Assembly (NCBI GenBank): GCA_963749875.1
Contig: CAVVOX010000002.1
Coordinates: forward strand, 806,001 to 870,000
Source of the DNA: JAHQVI01 sp963749875
GTDB lineage: Bacteria > Pseudomonadota > Alphaproteobacteria > Rhizobiales > Rhodomicrobiaceae
DNA length: 64,000 nt
Reading direction: 5' to 3'
Positions 8,698 to 17,494 of the stretch are shown piece after piece. The notes beneath the pieces were generated by a model, which ran no database searches, was not told the DNA's origin, and saw nothing but the letters and a program-made list of their open reading frames with translations. Position 1 is the stretch's first letter. Each line of letters starts with the position of its first letter. Both the position numbers and the translations under genes were made by a program.

Positions 8698-9144
8698 CCG
8701 CTCTTCGGGCTGACCCGCCGCCTGCCCTTCCCCGAAGGCCTGACGCCGGATATTCCCGCCGCCGATTATGCCGACGATCCGCGTGCCCAGGCCATCGCCG
8801 CCGCCGCGAAGCAGCTCAACGATTACCGCGAGGCTTGGCTAAATCCGCCGGACGGGACGGTGCGTGTGCCCGAGGTCGTGCCCGGCTATCCCGACCGTAT
8901 CCTGCCGCGCGACGATCTCACCGAAGAACAGCTCAAGCAGCTCAAGAAGCGCACGCTGACCAATCTCTATAATGAACGCCCTGCTTGGCTGGACAACGCC
9001 CACCGCGCGCTGGACGACGCCGTCGCCGACGCCTATGGCTGGCCACACGATCTCAGCGACGATGATATCCTGGAGCGGCTTTTTCACCTCAATCAGGAGC
9101 GCGCCGCTTCGAACGATGATCCTAGACGACCACATCGCGCATAA
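8698..9144 (+). pseudogene. DNA methyltransferase, C-terminal fragment
   Basis: A continuous frame from about 8701 reads LPFPEGLTPDIPAADYADDP, then RVPEVVPGYPDRILPRDDL, KKRTLTNLYNERPAWL and LDDAVADAYGWPHDL. This is the conserved C-terminal tail of large class I SAM-dependent DNA methyltransferases found on prophages and integrative elements. The catalytic domain with its SAM and NPPY motifs is missing, because upstream DNA is the unrelated G-rich stretch. What remains is about 148 codons with no function expected. Confidence 0.75.
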
Positions 9145-9205
9145 CGGCAAACTCTCATCGCTGCTCCGCCGCCAGCCTCATCATCAGCCGCTGCCATATT
9201 CGGTG

Positions 9206-9808
9206 TCACAGATCGAATTCCCGCGCCACATCGAACGCCTCAGCTTGGCCAATGCCGAGATAATGCGACGTCGCCTGAACTCCGGCATGACCGAGTAGCC
9301 GCTGTACCACGGCGACATTTTTCGTTTTCGCATAAATGATCGACGGTTTCGTCCGGCGAAGCGAATGCGTGCTGTATCCAGCCGGATCGAGCTTGAGCAT
9401 TTCAGCAAACGACTTCACCACCCGGCTATATTGTCGGATCGTCATCGGGAAGACGCGCTCGGCAAGGTCGGTCTTGTCGCCGATGGCCAGCCATTTGGAG
9501 AGCGCCTTTTGTGCTTTTGGCAAAATCTGACACCGTACCGTCTTGCCGGTCTTCTTTTGCTTCAACATAATCTCGTCCTTGATCTCACCGCCATAGATCA
9601 CATCGCCGACAGTCAGCTTGAGCAGGTCGCTTGCCCGCAACATGGTATCGAGCGCCACGCGCAACAGTGCGAGGTCGCGGACGGCAAGCACGCGCTTGTC
9701 TTCAAGCAATAGCGACTCGATCATGCCGATCTGCTGCTCCGTAAAAGCCCGCTTTTGGCCCCGGCTGCGGGCCTTGGTTTTGGTCGATTTCGAGCGTCCA
9801 TTTTTCAT
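9206..9808 (-). CDS. Tyrosine recombinase (phage-type integrase), catalytic domain only
   Basis: 200 aa. The start is the ATG at 9808, preceded by ggaggtg at good spacing. Catalytic residues are visible: Arg in DTMLRASDLL, Lys in QKKTGKT, His and Arg in HSLRRT, His in LLGHAGVQ and the nucleophilic Tyr in SHYLGIG. The usual N-terminal core-binding domain is absent; only about 25 basic residues precede the catalytic fold. Short integrases of this form occur in alphaproteobacterial mobile elements. It probably once integrated or excised this element, though no attachment site is evident in the window. Confidence 0.85.
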   Translation of the reverse strand: MKNGRSKSTKTKARSRGQKRAFTEQQIGMIESLLLEDKRVLAVRDLALLRVALDTMLRASDLLKLTVGDVIYGGEIKDEIMLKQKKTGKTVRCQILPKAQKALSKWLAIGDKTDLAERVFPMTIRQYSRVVKSFAEMLKLDPAGYSTHSLRRTKPSIIYAKTKNVAVVQRLLGHAGVQATSHYLGIGQAEAFDVAREFDL

Positions 9809-9825
9809 CGCCACCTCCAATTTCT

Positions 9826-9929
9826 GGACATCATTTGGAGGCGCGGCAGCGGAAAATCAAGAGAAGACCTTGCGAGATAAGGATTTTTTGGCAGTCGCCG
9901 AATGTCCAAAAATAACAAAAGTGGACATT
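9826..9929. promoter_or_regulatory. Repeated GGACAT sites upstream of the integrase
   Basis: aatgtcc (9901-9907) and ggacatt (9923-9929) form a 7-bp inverted repeat around a 15-base A-rich spacer, and a third tggacat lies at 9826-9832, about 20 bases upstream of the integrase start. The arrangement suits an operator or integrase arm-type sites. No known binding protein is implied. Confidence 0.35.
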
Positions 9930-10004
9930 TTAGCGGGACCGGATGGTGGGAAAACGCGCCAATCTTCGTCTTCGATTAAAAGGCGAATCGAGCAAGATCC
10001 GCCC

Positions 10005-10358
10005 ATGGCCAAATTGCCCAACATCGACCGTGCCGTCATAGCGAGAGAGAAGATCGTAGACTATCTGCTCTCGCATGATCACCCCGACGGCTGGGGGAAG
10101 GCGCGTTATTTTGCCGGGCACGGCTTCACCGTCGAACACTGGAGAGAGTTGGACGAAGCTCTGCGCGCCCATGCGCGGGAGCATGATGTCATTGAGGAAA
10201 TTGATACTTTGTATGGCAAGAAATATATTATTGATGGTCCGATGGCGTCGCCCAAGGGGCGAACGGGATCAGTTCGGGCGGTGTGGCGGATTGAAACCGA
10301 TGAGAGTGTTCCCCGGTTTGTAACTGCATTTCGACGCACGAAGGTCAAACGAAAATGA
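10005..10358 (+). CDS. DUF6883 domain protein
   Basis: 117 aa starting at ATG 10005 (MAKLPNIDRAVIAREKI). The pattern of an N-terminal LPN-D-A segment, HPDGWGKARYFAG in the middle, YGKKYIIDGPM and a late VRAVWRIETDESVPRF matches the DUF6883 family of small proteins of unknown function. Its stop overlaps the start of the following DUF4926 gene (ATGA), so the pair is coupled. Such pairs recur in bacterial genomes, which suggests they work together, for example as toxin-immunity or toxin-antitoxin partners. That role is not established. Confidence 0.7.
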   Translation: MAKLPNIDRAVIAREKIVDYLLSHDHPDGWGKARYFAGHGFTVEHWRELDEALRAHAREHDVIEEIDTLYGKKYIIDGPMASPKGRTGSVRAVWRIETDESVPRFVTAFRRTKVKRK

Positions 10359-10594
10359 ACGAGCTTGATATCGTTGTTCTGACGAAGGATCTACCGGAAG
10401 AAAGTCTTTTGGCCGGTGATGTTGGGACGATCGTTTCAGTTTACAAAGGCAAATGCGGCTACGAAGTGGAGTTCACCAACTACGCAGGCGATACGCTATG
10501 CGTGGCCACAGTTCCGGCTGAAGCCGTGCGGCCTGTGAAATCGTCAGACATCAAGCATGTCAGGGATGCTTCGGTCGAGCTTGTGGCCGGGTGA
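10355..10594 (+). CDS. DUF4926 domain protein
   Basis: 79 aa. LDIVVLTKDLPEESLLAGDVGTI is split here as LDIVVLTKDLPEES and LLAGDVGTIVSVY; with GYEVEFTNYAGDTL it follows the DUF4926 pattern of a small beta-barrel protein. It overlaps the DUF6883 gene by 4 bases and must be translated from the same message. The function is unknown; an immunity or antidote role for its partner is a reasonable hypothesis. Confidence 0.75.
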   Translation: MNELDIVVLTKDLPEESLLAGDVGTIVSVYKGKCGYEVEFTNYAGDTLCVATVPAEAVRPVKSSDIKHVRDASVELVAG

Positions 10595-10617
10595 TGAGTG
10601 AGCCGCCTGCAAATCTC

Positions 10618-11013
10618 CTAACCACCGCAACGGATCATGCCACGGCTGATGAGCGCCGCTATCGCATCATCCAGATCATCCAACACCAAGACTTCGACGC
10701 CGCAGCCGCGCAGGATGTCGTGGACATGCCGTTGTGCGCCGGACAGGCGACCGCCACGCCGCTTCAATTCGGCAAAGAAAATTCCCGCACGGGGCGAGGC
10801 TGCGAGCAGGTCAGGCATGCCGGGTAGCACGCCGATTTTTTTCATCTTGCCTGCAACCGCCCGGTCCCTCCATCCACCGTTTGGCACATGAGCGAGGAGC
10901 GAGCCGGGCATCCCCATCCACCGCCAGCGGTCAACGATTGCGGCCTGAATTTGCGCCTCGGACGGCGATGCGAGGCGGTAATCCGAAATTGGCAATCTGA
11001 GCTGGTTGAGCAT
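10618..11013 (-). CDS. VRR-NUC domain nuclease
   Basis: 131 aa. HVPNGGWRDRAVAGKMKK, GVLPGMPDLLAA and GIFFAELKRRGGRLSGAQ give the PD-(D/E)XK-type active site of VRR-NUC proteins (Asp in GMPD, Glu and Lys in AELK, Gln in SGAQ). A helical C-terminal LDDLDDAIAAL follows. Small single-domain VRR-NUC proteins are common in phages and are thought to act as structure-specific or Holliday-junction-type nucleases. It is intact and convergent with the DUF6883/DUF4926 pair. Confidence 0.82.
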   Translation of the reverse strand: MLNQLRLPISDYRLASPSEAQIQAAIVDRWRWMGMPGSLLAHVPNGGWRDRAVAGKMKKIGVLPGMPDLLAASPRAGIFFAELKRRGGRLSGAQRHVHDILRGCGVEVLVLDDLDDAIAALISRGMIRCGG

Positions 11014-11055
11014 CTCGAATCAGTTAAAGTCTAGCCTGCGGCTCGTGGCCGCCTC

Positions 11056-11314
11056 TCACTTCTCTCCCCGCCTCGGATCGACGGTGAATTCCGAGACCTG
11101 TCGCTGAAATGGACGCCACTTGAGCCGCATCAAATCAGCATCGATCAGCGCATTTACCGCATCGACCGCGACGGCTTCTTTCAAATCAAGCGGCTTCACC
11201 AGATTGATCGGCGACGGAAGCTCGCCCCGGCCATCAGGGCCGATCACGCGGGCGATCTCACCGGCGACCTTTGACGTTTTGCCGTCAGCCTTCCGTGCCC
11301 GACCAAATTCAATC
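11056..11314 (-). pseudogene. Hypothetical element gene, N-terminus cut by IS66
   Basis: The frame IEFGRARKADGKTSKV to the stop at 11056 (KWRPFQRQVSEFTVDPRRG near the end) looks coding, but reading upstream it passes directly into the IS66 terminal repeat at 11315. The original first residues are therefore lost. About 86 codons remain. I recognise no family. It lies just behind the VRR-NUC gene on the same strand and was probably in the same operon. Confidence 0.5.
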
Positions 11315-11374
11315 GTAAGCGGTGCTCCCACGCCATCTTCTCGGCTGTCTCGCGCACGGGCATGATGCGTGGCC

Positions 11375-11854
11375 ATGGATACCTATCGTTTCAACCATAA
11401 TGTCGACCGTAAGGTCAAAACCGAGGCCGCTCGGGTGCAGCGGGTCGAGGTGATCACGGGCGTCGAGCGTCGTCGGGAGTGGACGGACGAGAAGAAGCTG
11501 GCTCTCATTGCCGAGAGCTGCCGGGACGGGGTGGTGATTTCGGACGTCGCCCGTCGTCATGGCCTTCGGCCGCAACAGCTGTTTAACTGGCGGAATGAGT
11601 TTCGCAAACGCAATGCGAATGGGCTCCAATGCGGTTTGCCGCCTGCTGCCGGAGGCGATGTTGGCGAGCCAGCGTTTGCACCGGTGATGATCACCACTGA
11701 CTGTTCTGGCTCGGCGCCGGTTGAAACGTCTGCTACGGCTGCGAGCTCCACTGTGATCGAAATCATGCTTGGCGGCGTAACCGTCCGTGTGCATAGCGGC
11801 GTTGATAGCAAAGTGCTGGCGGCCGTTCTTCGCGCTGTGAAGACCGTCACATGA
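11375..11854 (+). CDS. tnpA: IS66 accessory protein TnpA
   Basis: 159 aa from ATG 11375. The N-terminal helix-turn-helix reads RREWTDEKKLALIAES, then VISDVARRHGLRPQQLFNWRN. A low-complexity middle and a C-terminal beta-rich end (IEIMLGGVTVRVHSGVD) complete the family pattern. It overlaps tnpB by 4 bases. It assists transposition of IS66 elements, probably by DNA binding. Confidence 0.9.
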   Translation: MDTYRFNHNVDRKVKTEAARVQRVEVITGVERRREWTDEKKLALIAESCRDGVVISDVARRHGLRPQQLFNWRNEFRKRNANGLQCGLPPAAGGDVGEPAFAPVMITTDCSGSAPVETSATAASSTVIEIMLGGVTVRVHSGVDSKVLAAVLRAVKTVT

Positions 11855-12204
11855 TTGTGCCGCCAACCAATGTGCGGGTACTGATCGCCACGAAGCCGGT
11901 CGATTTCCGCAAAGGAGCCATCGGGTTGGCGGCGATCGTGCAGGCCGAGTTCAAGGCCGATCCGTTCTCGGGCGTGATCTACGTCTTCCGTTCTAAACGG
12001 GCAGACCGGATCAAACTGCTGTTCTGGGACGGCACCGGCATTTGCCTGCTGATCAAACGCCTGGAAGATTCCAGGTTCCACTGGGCACGGATCGAAGACG
12101 GCGTCATGCGTCTTTCTCCAGCGCAATTATCCGCGCTTCTCGAAGGTCTGAATTGGACCCGCGTGCACACGCGGCGGATTGTGCGGCCAACGGCGACGCA
12201 ATGA
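11851..12204 (+). CDS. tnpB: IS66 accessory protein TnpB
   Basis: 117 aa. VRVLIATKPVDFRKGAIGL, FSGVIYVFRSKRADRIKLL and FWDGTGICLLIKRLE are the signatures of the IS66 Orf2/TnpB family. The gene is complete and coupled to tnpA by an ATGA overlap. It is required with TnpA and TnpC for movement of this family; the precise biochemical role is not known. Confidence 0.92.
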   Translation: MIVPPTNVRVLIATKPVDFRKGAIGLAAIVQAEFKADPFSGVIYVFRSKRADRIKLLFWDGTGICLLIKRLEDSRFHWARIEDGVMRLSPAQLSALLEGLNWTRVHTRRIVRPTATQ

Positions 12205-12274
12205 TCCTGTGATCGTTTGCTCAGCCAGCCAATTTCGGATGGCTGTTGCTGGGCAAATCAGCCAAATTGGCCTC

Positions 12275-13846
12275 ATGACAGTTGCTTCGTCAGATACGCT
12301 GCCCGATGATCTTGACGCCCTACGCGCGATCATTCTCGCTGAGCGGGCGGAGAAGCAGCTCATCATTACAGAGTGCGATCAACTCACCGCCGCCAACGAC
12401 AAGCTTCATCACATCATCGCCGTGCTGCGGCGGGCGCGCTTCGGCCGTAAATCCGAACGGCTGAGCGAAGACCAGCTCAATCTGGTGCTGGAGGAGTTGG
12501 AGACAGCCAGCGCCAAGGCCGACGCGGAAGAGGATAAGAAGGACGAGAGCCTCAAGCGCGCGCGTAAAGCAGCGTCGCGCCAACCGCGGTTCGCTGCCGG
12601 AAAACTTGCCGCGCATCGAGCAGGTCATTGAACCGGAAAGCACGATTTGCCCTTGTTGCGGTAAGGCCATGCACGTCATCGGCGAGGATAAGTCCGAGCG
12701 CCTCGACAAGGTGCCGGCCAGCTTGCGCGTTATCGTCACTCGCCGCCCTAAATATGGCTGCAACTGCGAGGAGGCCGTGGTGCAGGCCCCGGCACCGCCG
12801 CGGCTGATCGAGGGAGGCATTCCGACCGAAACGCTTGTCGCCGATGTGGTCATATCGAAATATGCCGATCACTTACCGTTGTACCGCCAGGCGCAGATCT
12901 TCAACCGTCAGGGCATCCGCCTTGACCGCTCAACCTTAGCTGCGTGGGTGGGCGCGGCGGCGTCTGAGTTGGAGCCGCTCCATGACCGCCTGCTTGCCAT
13001 CATGAAAGGCAAAGACAAGCTGTTTGCGGACGAGACGCGCTGCCCCGTTCTCGATCCGGGGCGCGGGAAGACCAAGCCCGGTTTTTTTGGGCGCTGGCCA
13101 GCGATGATCGGCCCTGGGACAATGCCACGTCACCTGCCGTCATCTATTCCTATGCGCCAGGATGCGGCGGCAAACATGCGGCGACACTGCTGGAAGGCTT
13201 CGGCGGCATCCTCCAGGTTGATGGCTATAACGGCTATAACATCCTCACCCGTGCCGGTCGCAAGGGCGGGCCAGTGACGCTCGCCTATTGCTGGGCACAC
13301 CTGCGGCGGCGATTTTATGAGATCGCCAACAAAGGTCCCGCGCCCATCGCCTCTCAGGCACTGGCGCGCATTCAGACGCTGTATGAGATCGAGGAGGAAA
13401 TCCGCGGACGACCGCCGGAAGAGCGATGTTCCGTCCGCCAGGCGAAGTCCCGGCCCGAGGTTGAAAAACTGAAGGCCTGGTTCGAGGACTGCCTCAAGCG
13501 CCTCTCCAAAGCCTCGCCGGTGCGCGATGCCATGAATTACGGCTTGAACCAATGGAACGGGTTGGTTCGCTTCCTGGAAGATGGTCGCATCGAAATCGAC
13601 TCCAACACGGTCGAGCGATCAATCCGTCCTATTGCCCTGAGCAGGAAAAATAGTCTGTTCGCGGGACATGATCAGGGAGCCCGCAATTGGGCGCGTATCG
13701 CCTCGTTTGTCGAGACCTGCAAGCTCAATGGCGTCAACCCGCACGCCTGGCTAAACGATGTGCTGACCAAGCTCATCAACCGCTGGCCAGCAAGTCGTAT
13801 CGACAAACTCATGCCCTGGACCTATGCCACTGCCGCTACCCTGTGA
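12275..13846 (+). pseudogene. tnpC: IS66 transposase TnpC, two frameshifts
   Basis: The start is ATG 12275. The N-terminal coiled-coil region (AERAEKQLIITECDQLT) runs to about 12560, where a shift moves the frame to LPRIEQVIEPESTICPCCGK, the zinc-ribbon with CPCC. Near 13081-13087 one T is missing from a T run, so FFWALASDDRPW is lost and the remainder (LAYCWAHLRRRFYEI, the C-terminal DDE part) is in a third segment. The shifts are +1 and -1 and lie outside any recognised programmed site. The transposase cannot be made intact. Confidence 0.88.
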
Positions 13847-13862
13847 TCAGAGCACCGCTTAC

Positions 13863-14065
13863 GGTGTTCCTCAACTTCCTCCTCCTCAGAATAAACCAGC
13901 ATGTGGCTATTTTCGCCGAGCGAAAGCTTAGGAGCAAGGTCATCCAGCTTCACTGGCTTGGAAACAACCTCCCTTTCGTTCGATGGCTTTTGTTGAATGT
14001 CCACCTGCGGAAAACAGGACTTTCGTACTCCCCAGCTTTCGGTTTCCGTGGAGCGGTAGGCGAGG
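13863..14065. other. Stretch between IS66 and the split hypothetical gene
   Basis: Open frames exist on both strands here (a minus-strand one reads STETESWGVRKSCFPQ and ends in the acidic SEEEEVEEH before the IS66 end), but none has a convincing start or a recognised family. No gene is assigned. Confidence 0.4.
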
Positions 14066-14357
14066 ATGGCTGCTTGCCAGCGACGGGATCTTTGTCACTA
14101 TGCGCCCGAAAAGCTGACCGGCTGCAGTACGGATTTACGAGTTATTGCAGCCCCTGGCCAGCATCAGAGCGTTTCTGTTGAAAACGGTCAGCTCTTTTGG
14201 GGGCAGGCGCAATATGTGCGGGCTGAACTTCCGCCGACATCGACCGCCAGGTTGGACAGGGATATGGCGACCAGAGCCGCCGCTTTGCTCGGCGCATATG
14301 GCTATTGGGACCTGGCATTGCACGCACTGGAAAAGGCCGATGCGCATGACGTTTTAG

Positions 14358-16038
14358 CCCGCATATCTCACGGGTCTATCTCCAGCGCCTATTGTGGTGC
14401 TGGATGAAGCGTCCGGCTCGGGGCGGCGATCGAATGCACGTGTCTGCTTGCGCCGCGATGGGGGCGGCGTTGGTCCGGCCTGGCGATGTATCCTCTGTTG
14501 TTGGCGTTGGGACTCAAGCGGCCGCATCAGGCGGCGGTCTGGCATAATCGCGCATGGGCTTGTGCGAAGACGGTTTTGAGCGGGCTGGCGAACGCGATGG
14601 CGACCTTGATGCGCCGGACGCTGACAGTGACCAGCGCGCCAAGCTTGAGCAGCTTCAGCCGGATCGTCCCCGCGGTGGCCGTGGCAAGCTCCGTTCCCCA
14701 CAAGGCGAGGCGGCGCAGCGCCGTGACCAGGACATAGGCGAGCGAGGCGAACCACAGCCGGAGCTGGTTGGCTCGCAAGGTCGCGGCCGAAGTGCGATCC
14801 GCGTTGAGATCGAGCTGGCACTCCTTGATGCGGTTCTCCATCTCGCCGCGCGCGCAGTAAATGGTCTCGTAAAGCGCCCGAGCCGCCACATCTTCGCTGG
14901 CAAGCGAGGTGACGATGAAACGGGGATTGGCGCCCTTGGTCAGATGCTCGGCCTTGGCCACGACGCGGCGCTCCCGGCTCCAGGTTCTGCGGGTCTGATA
15001 TTGAAATTCCTTGAAAATCCGCGCTGGCTGGCCGCTTTCCTTCGCCTGCCGCTCAGCTTCGGCCAATTCCGGCGCGATCTCCGCCTCGAGCCGGGCGTTG
15101 CGCGCCAGGCCGAAGACGTAGCCAACGCCATTGGCTTCGCACCATGCCATCAATTCCTCGCGGCACAAGCCTGAAATCCGCCCCTGAGTGAGCGCTTGTC
15201 GCTCACGATAAACGTTCGCCACCAGATTTCGACGCCGGGCCACTTCTGGCGAATTTGGGCGACGATCCAGGCAATCTCCTCTTTCGCCCCCGCCGCGGCG
15301 TCGATGTTGGCGGGCCGCAATTTGGCCAGCAGCAAGTCACGGCCGCAGAAAACGTACAGCGGCAAATAGCAGTAGCATTTATAGTAGCCGTGGAAGAAGC
15401 GCTCCTCCTGATGGCCGTGCACCGGATCGTCCGTTGCATCGAGATCGAGAATGAGGCGGCCGGGAGCGGTTGTGTTGGCCTGAATGAACAGGTCGACGAA
15501 CAGCCTCTGCATTGCCTCGCTGTTCACGGTGAATTTGCGGTAGCGGTCTTTGGCATCCTCCGGCGCATGCTCCAGCCGGTTGAGCGTCGACTTGCCAGCA
15601 AGCACGGCGCAGTCGGAACGGCGCGCTTCGAGCTTGCCCGACACCAGCCCGAGCACCGGATCATGGCGCAATTCGTCGTGGTCGTTCAGATCCTCGTAAC
15701 CCAGCGCGATGCCATGCACACGCTGGGCCAGCAGTGTTTGCAGGCCGTGCTCCACCCGATCCGGAGCGCGGCTATCCGCGAAGCAGGCCGCAACCTGCCG
15801 GGACAGGCCGATGGCGTGGTCGGTCCGGCGCAACAGCAAGGCGCCTGCGTTGGACGTGATTGCCCCGCCGTCGAACGCGGCTGTGACTTTACGGCTTCCA
15901 AGGGCTTCAAACTCGAACTGGCCCGCGTTACAGTCTGTTGGCATCGGCTGCGGCTCCAAAATCAGATCAAGTCTTTGTTACAGAACAACTTTCTCTGATT
16001 CGCCCAGCCAATGCACCCGCCGCCGTGAGATATGCGGG
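14358..16038 (-). mobile_element. IS1380-family element, copy 1
   Basis: Terminal inverted repeats cccgcatatctcacg (14358) and cgtgagatatgcggg (ending 16038) are perfect. A 4-bp target duplication TTAG is present at 14354-14357 and 16039-16042. The element is related to, but different from, the IS1380 copy at 59591-61268. Its transposase is broken. Confidence 0.93.
14527..15944 (-). pseudogene. IS1380-family transposase, disrupted
   Basis: The start is at ATG 15944 (MPTDCNAGQFEFEALGS). The first part carries DGGAITSNAGALLLR, LDLDATDDPVHGHQE and YLPLYVFCGRDLL and continues to GVEIW near 15240. There the expected LRADSGFARE catalytic stretch is replaced by unrelated sequence containing a palindrome (gtgagcg-acaag-cgctcac), and the rest of the protein (EELMAWCEANGVGYVFGL onward) resumes in another frame. 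The second catalytic Asp is lost, so the product is inactive. Confidence 0.88.
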
Positions 16039-16168
16039 TTAGTTACTTGGCACCATGTACCTCGCGCCACTCGCGATCGACCCGAGCGCGGAAGTTTGCA
16101 TCGAATTTCGGCGATCGGCTATCGTAACGCGCATTGCCCATTTTGAGCTTTCAGCTTTTCGATCAGGC

Positions 16169-16654
16169 CTAAACCTCCAAAGCCCGATACGTCCCCGACC
16201 TTCCGCCGGTCTTCTCGATCAGCCGGATGCCTTCGAAATGCATCGCCTTATCCGCCGCTTTCAGCATGTCGTAGATCGTCAGGCAGGCGACGGAGACCGC
16301 CGTCAGCGCTTCCATCTCGACGCCCGTTTGTCCGGTGACCTTGACCATCGCCTCGACCCGCAGGCCGGCCGCGTCGTCGAGTTCCTCGAAATCGACCGTG
16401 ACCTTGCTGATCATCAGAGGATGACAGAGCGGGATCAGCGTATGGGTGCGTTTCGCGGCCATGATTCCGGCGATGCGCGCGGTCGCCAGAACATCGCCTT
16501 TCGCCGCGCTGCCCTCGCGGATGAGGGCGAGCGTTTCCGGCTTCATCAGCACACGGCCTTCGGCAGTGGCGGTGCGGGTGGTCGTGGCCTTCTCGGCGAC
16601 ATCGACCATATTCGCCTCGCCCCTTTCATTGATATGAGACAGACGGGCGGTCAC
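16169..16654 (-). CDS. moaC: Cyclic pyranopterin monophosphate synthase
   Basis: 161 aa. MoaC converts the GTP-derived 3',8-cyclo intermediate made by MoaA to cyclic pyranopterin monophosphate, an early step of molybdenum cofactor synthesis. Family motifs are present: THTLIPLCHPLMI, GVEMEALTAVSVACL, YDMLKAADKAM and the C-terminal KTGGRSG. The GTG start overlaps the trpC stop (GTGA), so it is the last gene of the trpG-trpD-trpC-moaC operon. In many alphaproteobacteria moeA and lexA come next; here the mobile region begins 22 bp downstream. Confidence 0.95.
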   Translation of the reverse strand: MTARLSHINERGEANMVDVAEKATTTRTATAEGRVLMKPETLALIREGSAAKGDVLATARIAGIMAAKRTHTLIPLCHPLMISKVTVDFEELDDAAGLRVEAMVKVTGQTGVEMEALTAVSVACLTIYDMLKAADKAMHFEGIRLIEKTGGRSGTYRALEV

Positions 16655-17490
16655 GCTTGAGCCTCGCCATAGGCGCCGGTCGCGGCGGCCTGCGCCGCCT
16701 CGCCGAAAAGCAGCGCCCGGGTCGCGCCGGTGACATCGGGCTGGCGCATCAGGCTCTCGCCGACGAGGAAAGCGTGCGCGCCCGCCGAAGCGAGGCGCTC
16801 AATGTCGGCATGGGTGAAAATGCCGCTCTCGCTGATGGCGATCCGGCCGGACGGGACGTGCGGCATCAGCCGTTCGGTCACCTCCAACGTAGTGTCGAAC
16901 GTTCTTAGATCCCGGTTGTTGATGCCGATCAACGATGTCGGCAGGCTGAGCGCCCGCTCCAGCTCCTCCTCATTGTGGACCTCGGCAAGCACATCCATGC
17001 CCCATGCATTTGCCGCCCCCGCCAGCTCCATGGCGAGGAAATCGTCGACGACGGCCATGATGATCAGAATACAGTCGGCCCCGAGTGCGCGCGACTGCGG
17101 CACCTGATAGGGGTCGAGCATGAAATCCTTGCGCAGAACGGGCAGGGCGCAAACCTCGCGCGCCGCGATCAGATGGCTGGGATCGCCCTGGAAGGAGGGC
17201 CCGTCGGTCAGGACCGAAAGGCAGGCCGCACCGCCAGCCGCATAGCCGAGGGCCAGCGAGGCCGGGTCGAAATCCTCGCGGATCAGCCCCTTGGAGGGGC
17301 TGGCCTTCTTGATCTCGGCGATCAGCGCGTGCCGGCCCTCATCGGCGCAGGCCATGATCGTCGCGCCGAACGGGCGCACGGGCGAGGCATTGCGCGCGGC
17401 GTCCTCCACTTGCGGGAGCGGTGCTTGCGCCTTGGCCACGGCGATTTCCTCACGTTTATAGGCGGCGATCTTGTCGAGTATCGTCGTCAT
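16651..17490 (-). CDS. trpC: Indole-3-glycerol phosphate synthase
   Basis: 279 aa TIM-barrel enzyme that closes the indole ring of CdRP in tryptophan synthesis. Seen are IAEIKKASPSKG near residue 58 with the catalytic Lys, VLRKDFMLDPYQV, IGINNRDLRTF and the phosphate-binding ISESGIFTHADIE and FLVGESLMR. It starts 4 bases after trpD stops and overlaps moaC, so all are one transcript. TrpC is not fused to TrpF here, as usual in alphaproteobacteria. Confidence 0.96.
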   Translation of the reverse strand: MTTILDKIAAYKREEIAVAKAQAPLPQVEDAARNASPVRPFGATIMACADEGRHALIAEIKKASPSKGLIREDFDPASLALGYAAGGAACLSVLTDGPSFQGDPSHLIAAREVCALPVLRKDFMLDPYQVPQSRALGADCILIIMAVVDDFLAMELAGAANAWGMDVLAEVHNEEELERALSLPTSLIGINNRDLRTFDTTLEVTERLMPHVPSGRIAISESGIFTHADIERLASAGAHAFLVGESLMRQPDVTGATRALLFGEAAQAAATGAYGEAQA

Positions 17491-17494
17491 ATGC

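Larger units (their letters stand above)
11315..13862 (+). mobile_element. IS66-family element
   Basis: Perfect 13-bp terminal inverted repeats gtaagcggtgctc (11315) and gagcaccgcttac (ending 13862) match the IS66 consensus. The element carries the usual tnpA-tnpB-tnpC order. The 8 bases on each side do not match (attcaatc and ggtgttcc), so the expected target duplication is missing, and tnpC is damaged. The copy looks old and immobile. Confidence 0.92.
14066..16146 (+). pseudogene. Hypothetical gene split by IS1380
   Basis: The frame from ATG 14066 reads through VSVENGQLFWGQAQY and LLGAYGYWDLALHALEK to HDVL and is cut at 14358 by IS1380. Removing the element and one copy of the TTAG duplication joins it in frame to VTWHHVPRATRDR and a stop at 16146, giving about 133 codons. 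The gene's family is not recognised and the first ~25 codons may not be part of it. It is the last remnant of the mobile region before moaC. Confidence 0.5.

Noticed and set aside
12550..13090. Programmed frameshifting in IS66 tnpC
   Set aside because: IS66 tnpC is normally one frame; two opposite shifts without family precedent point to decay.
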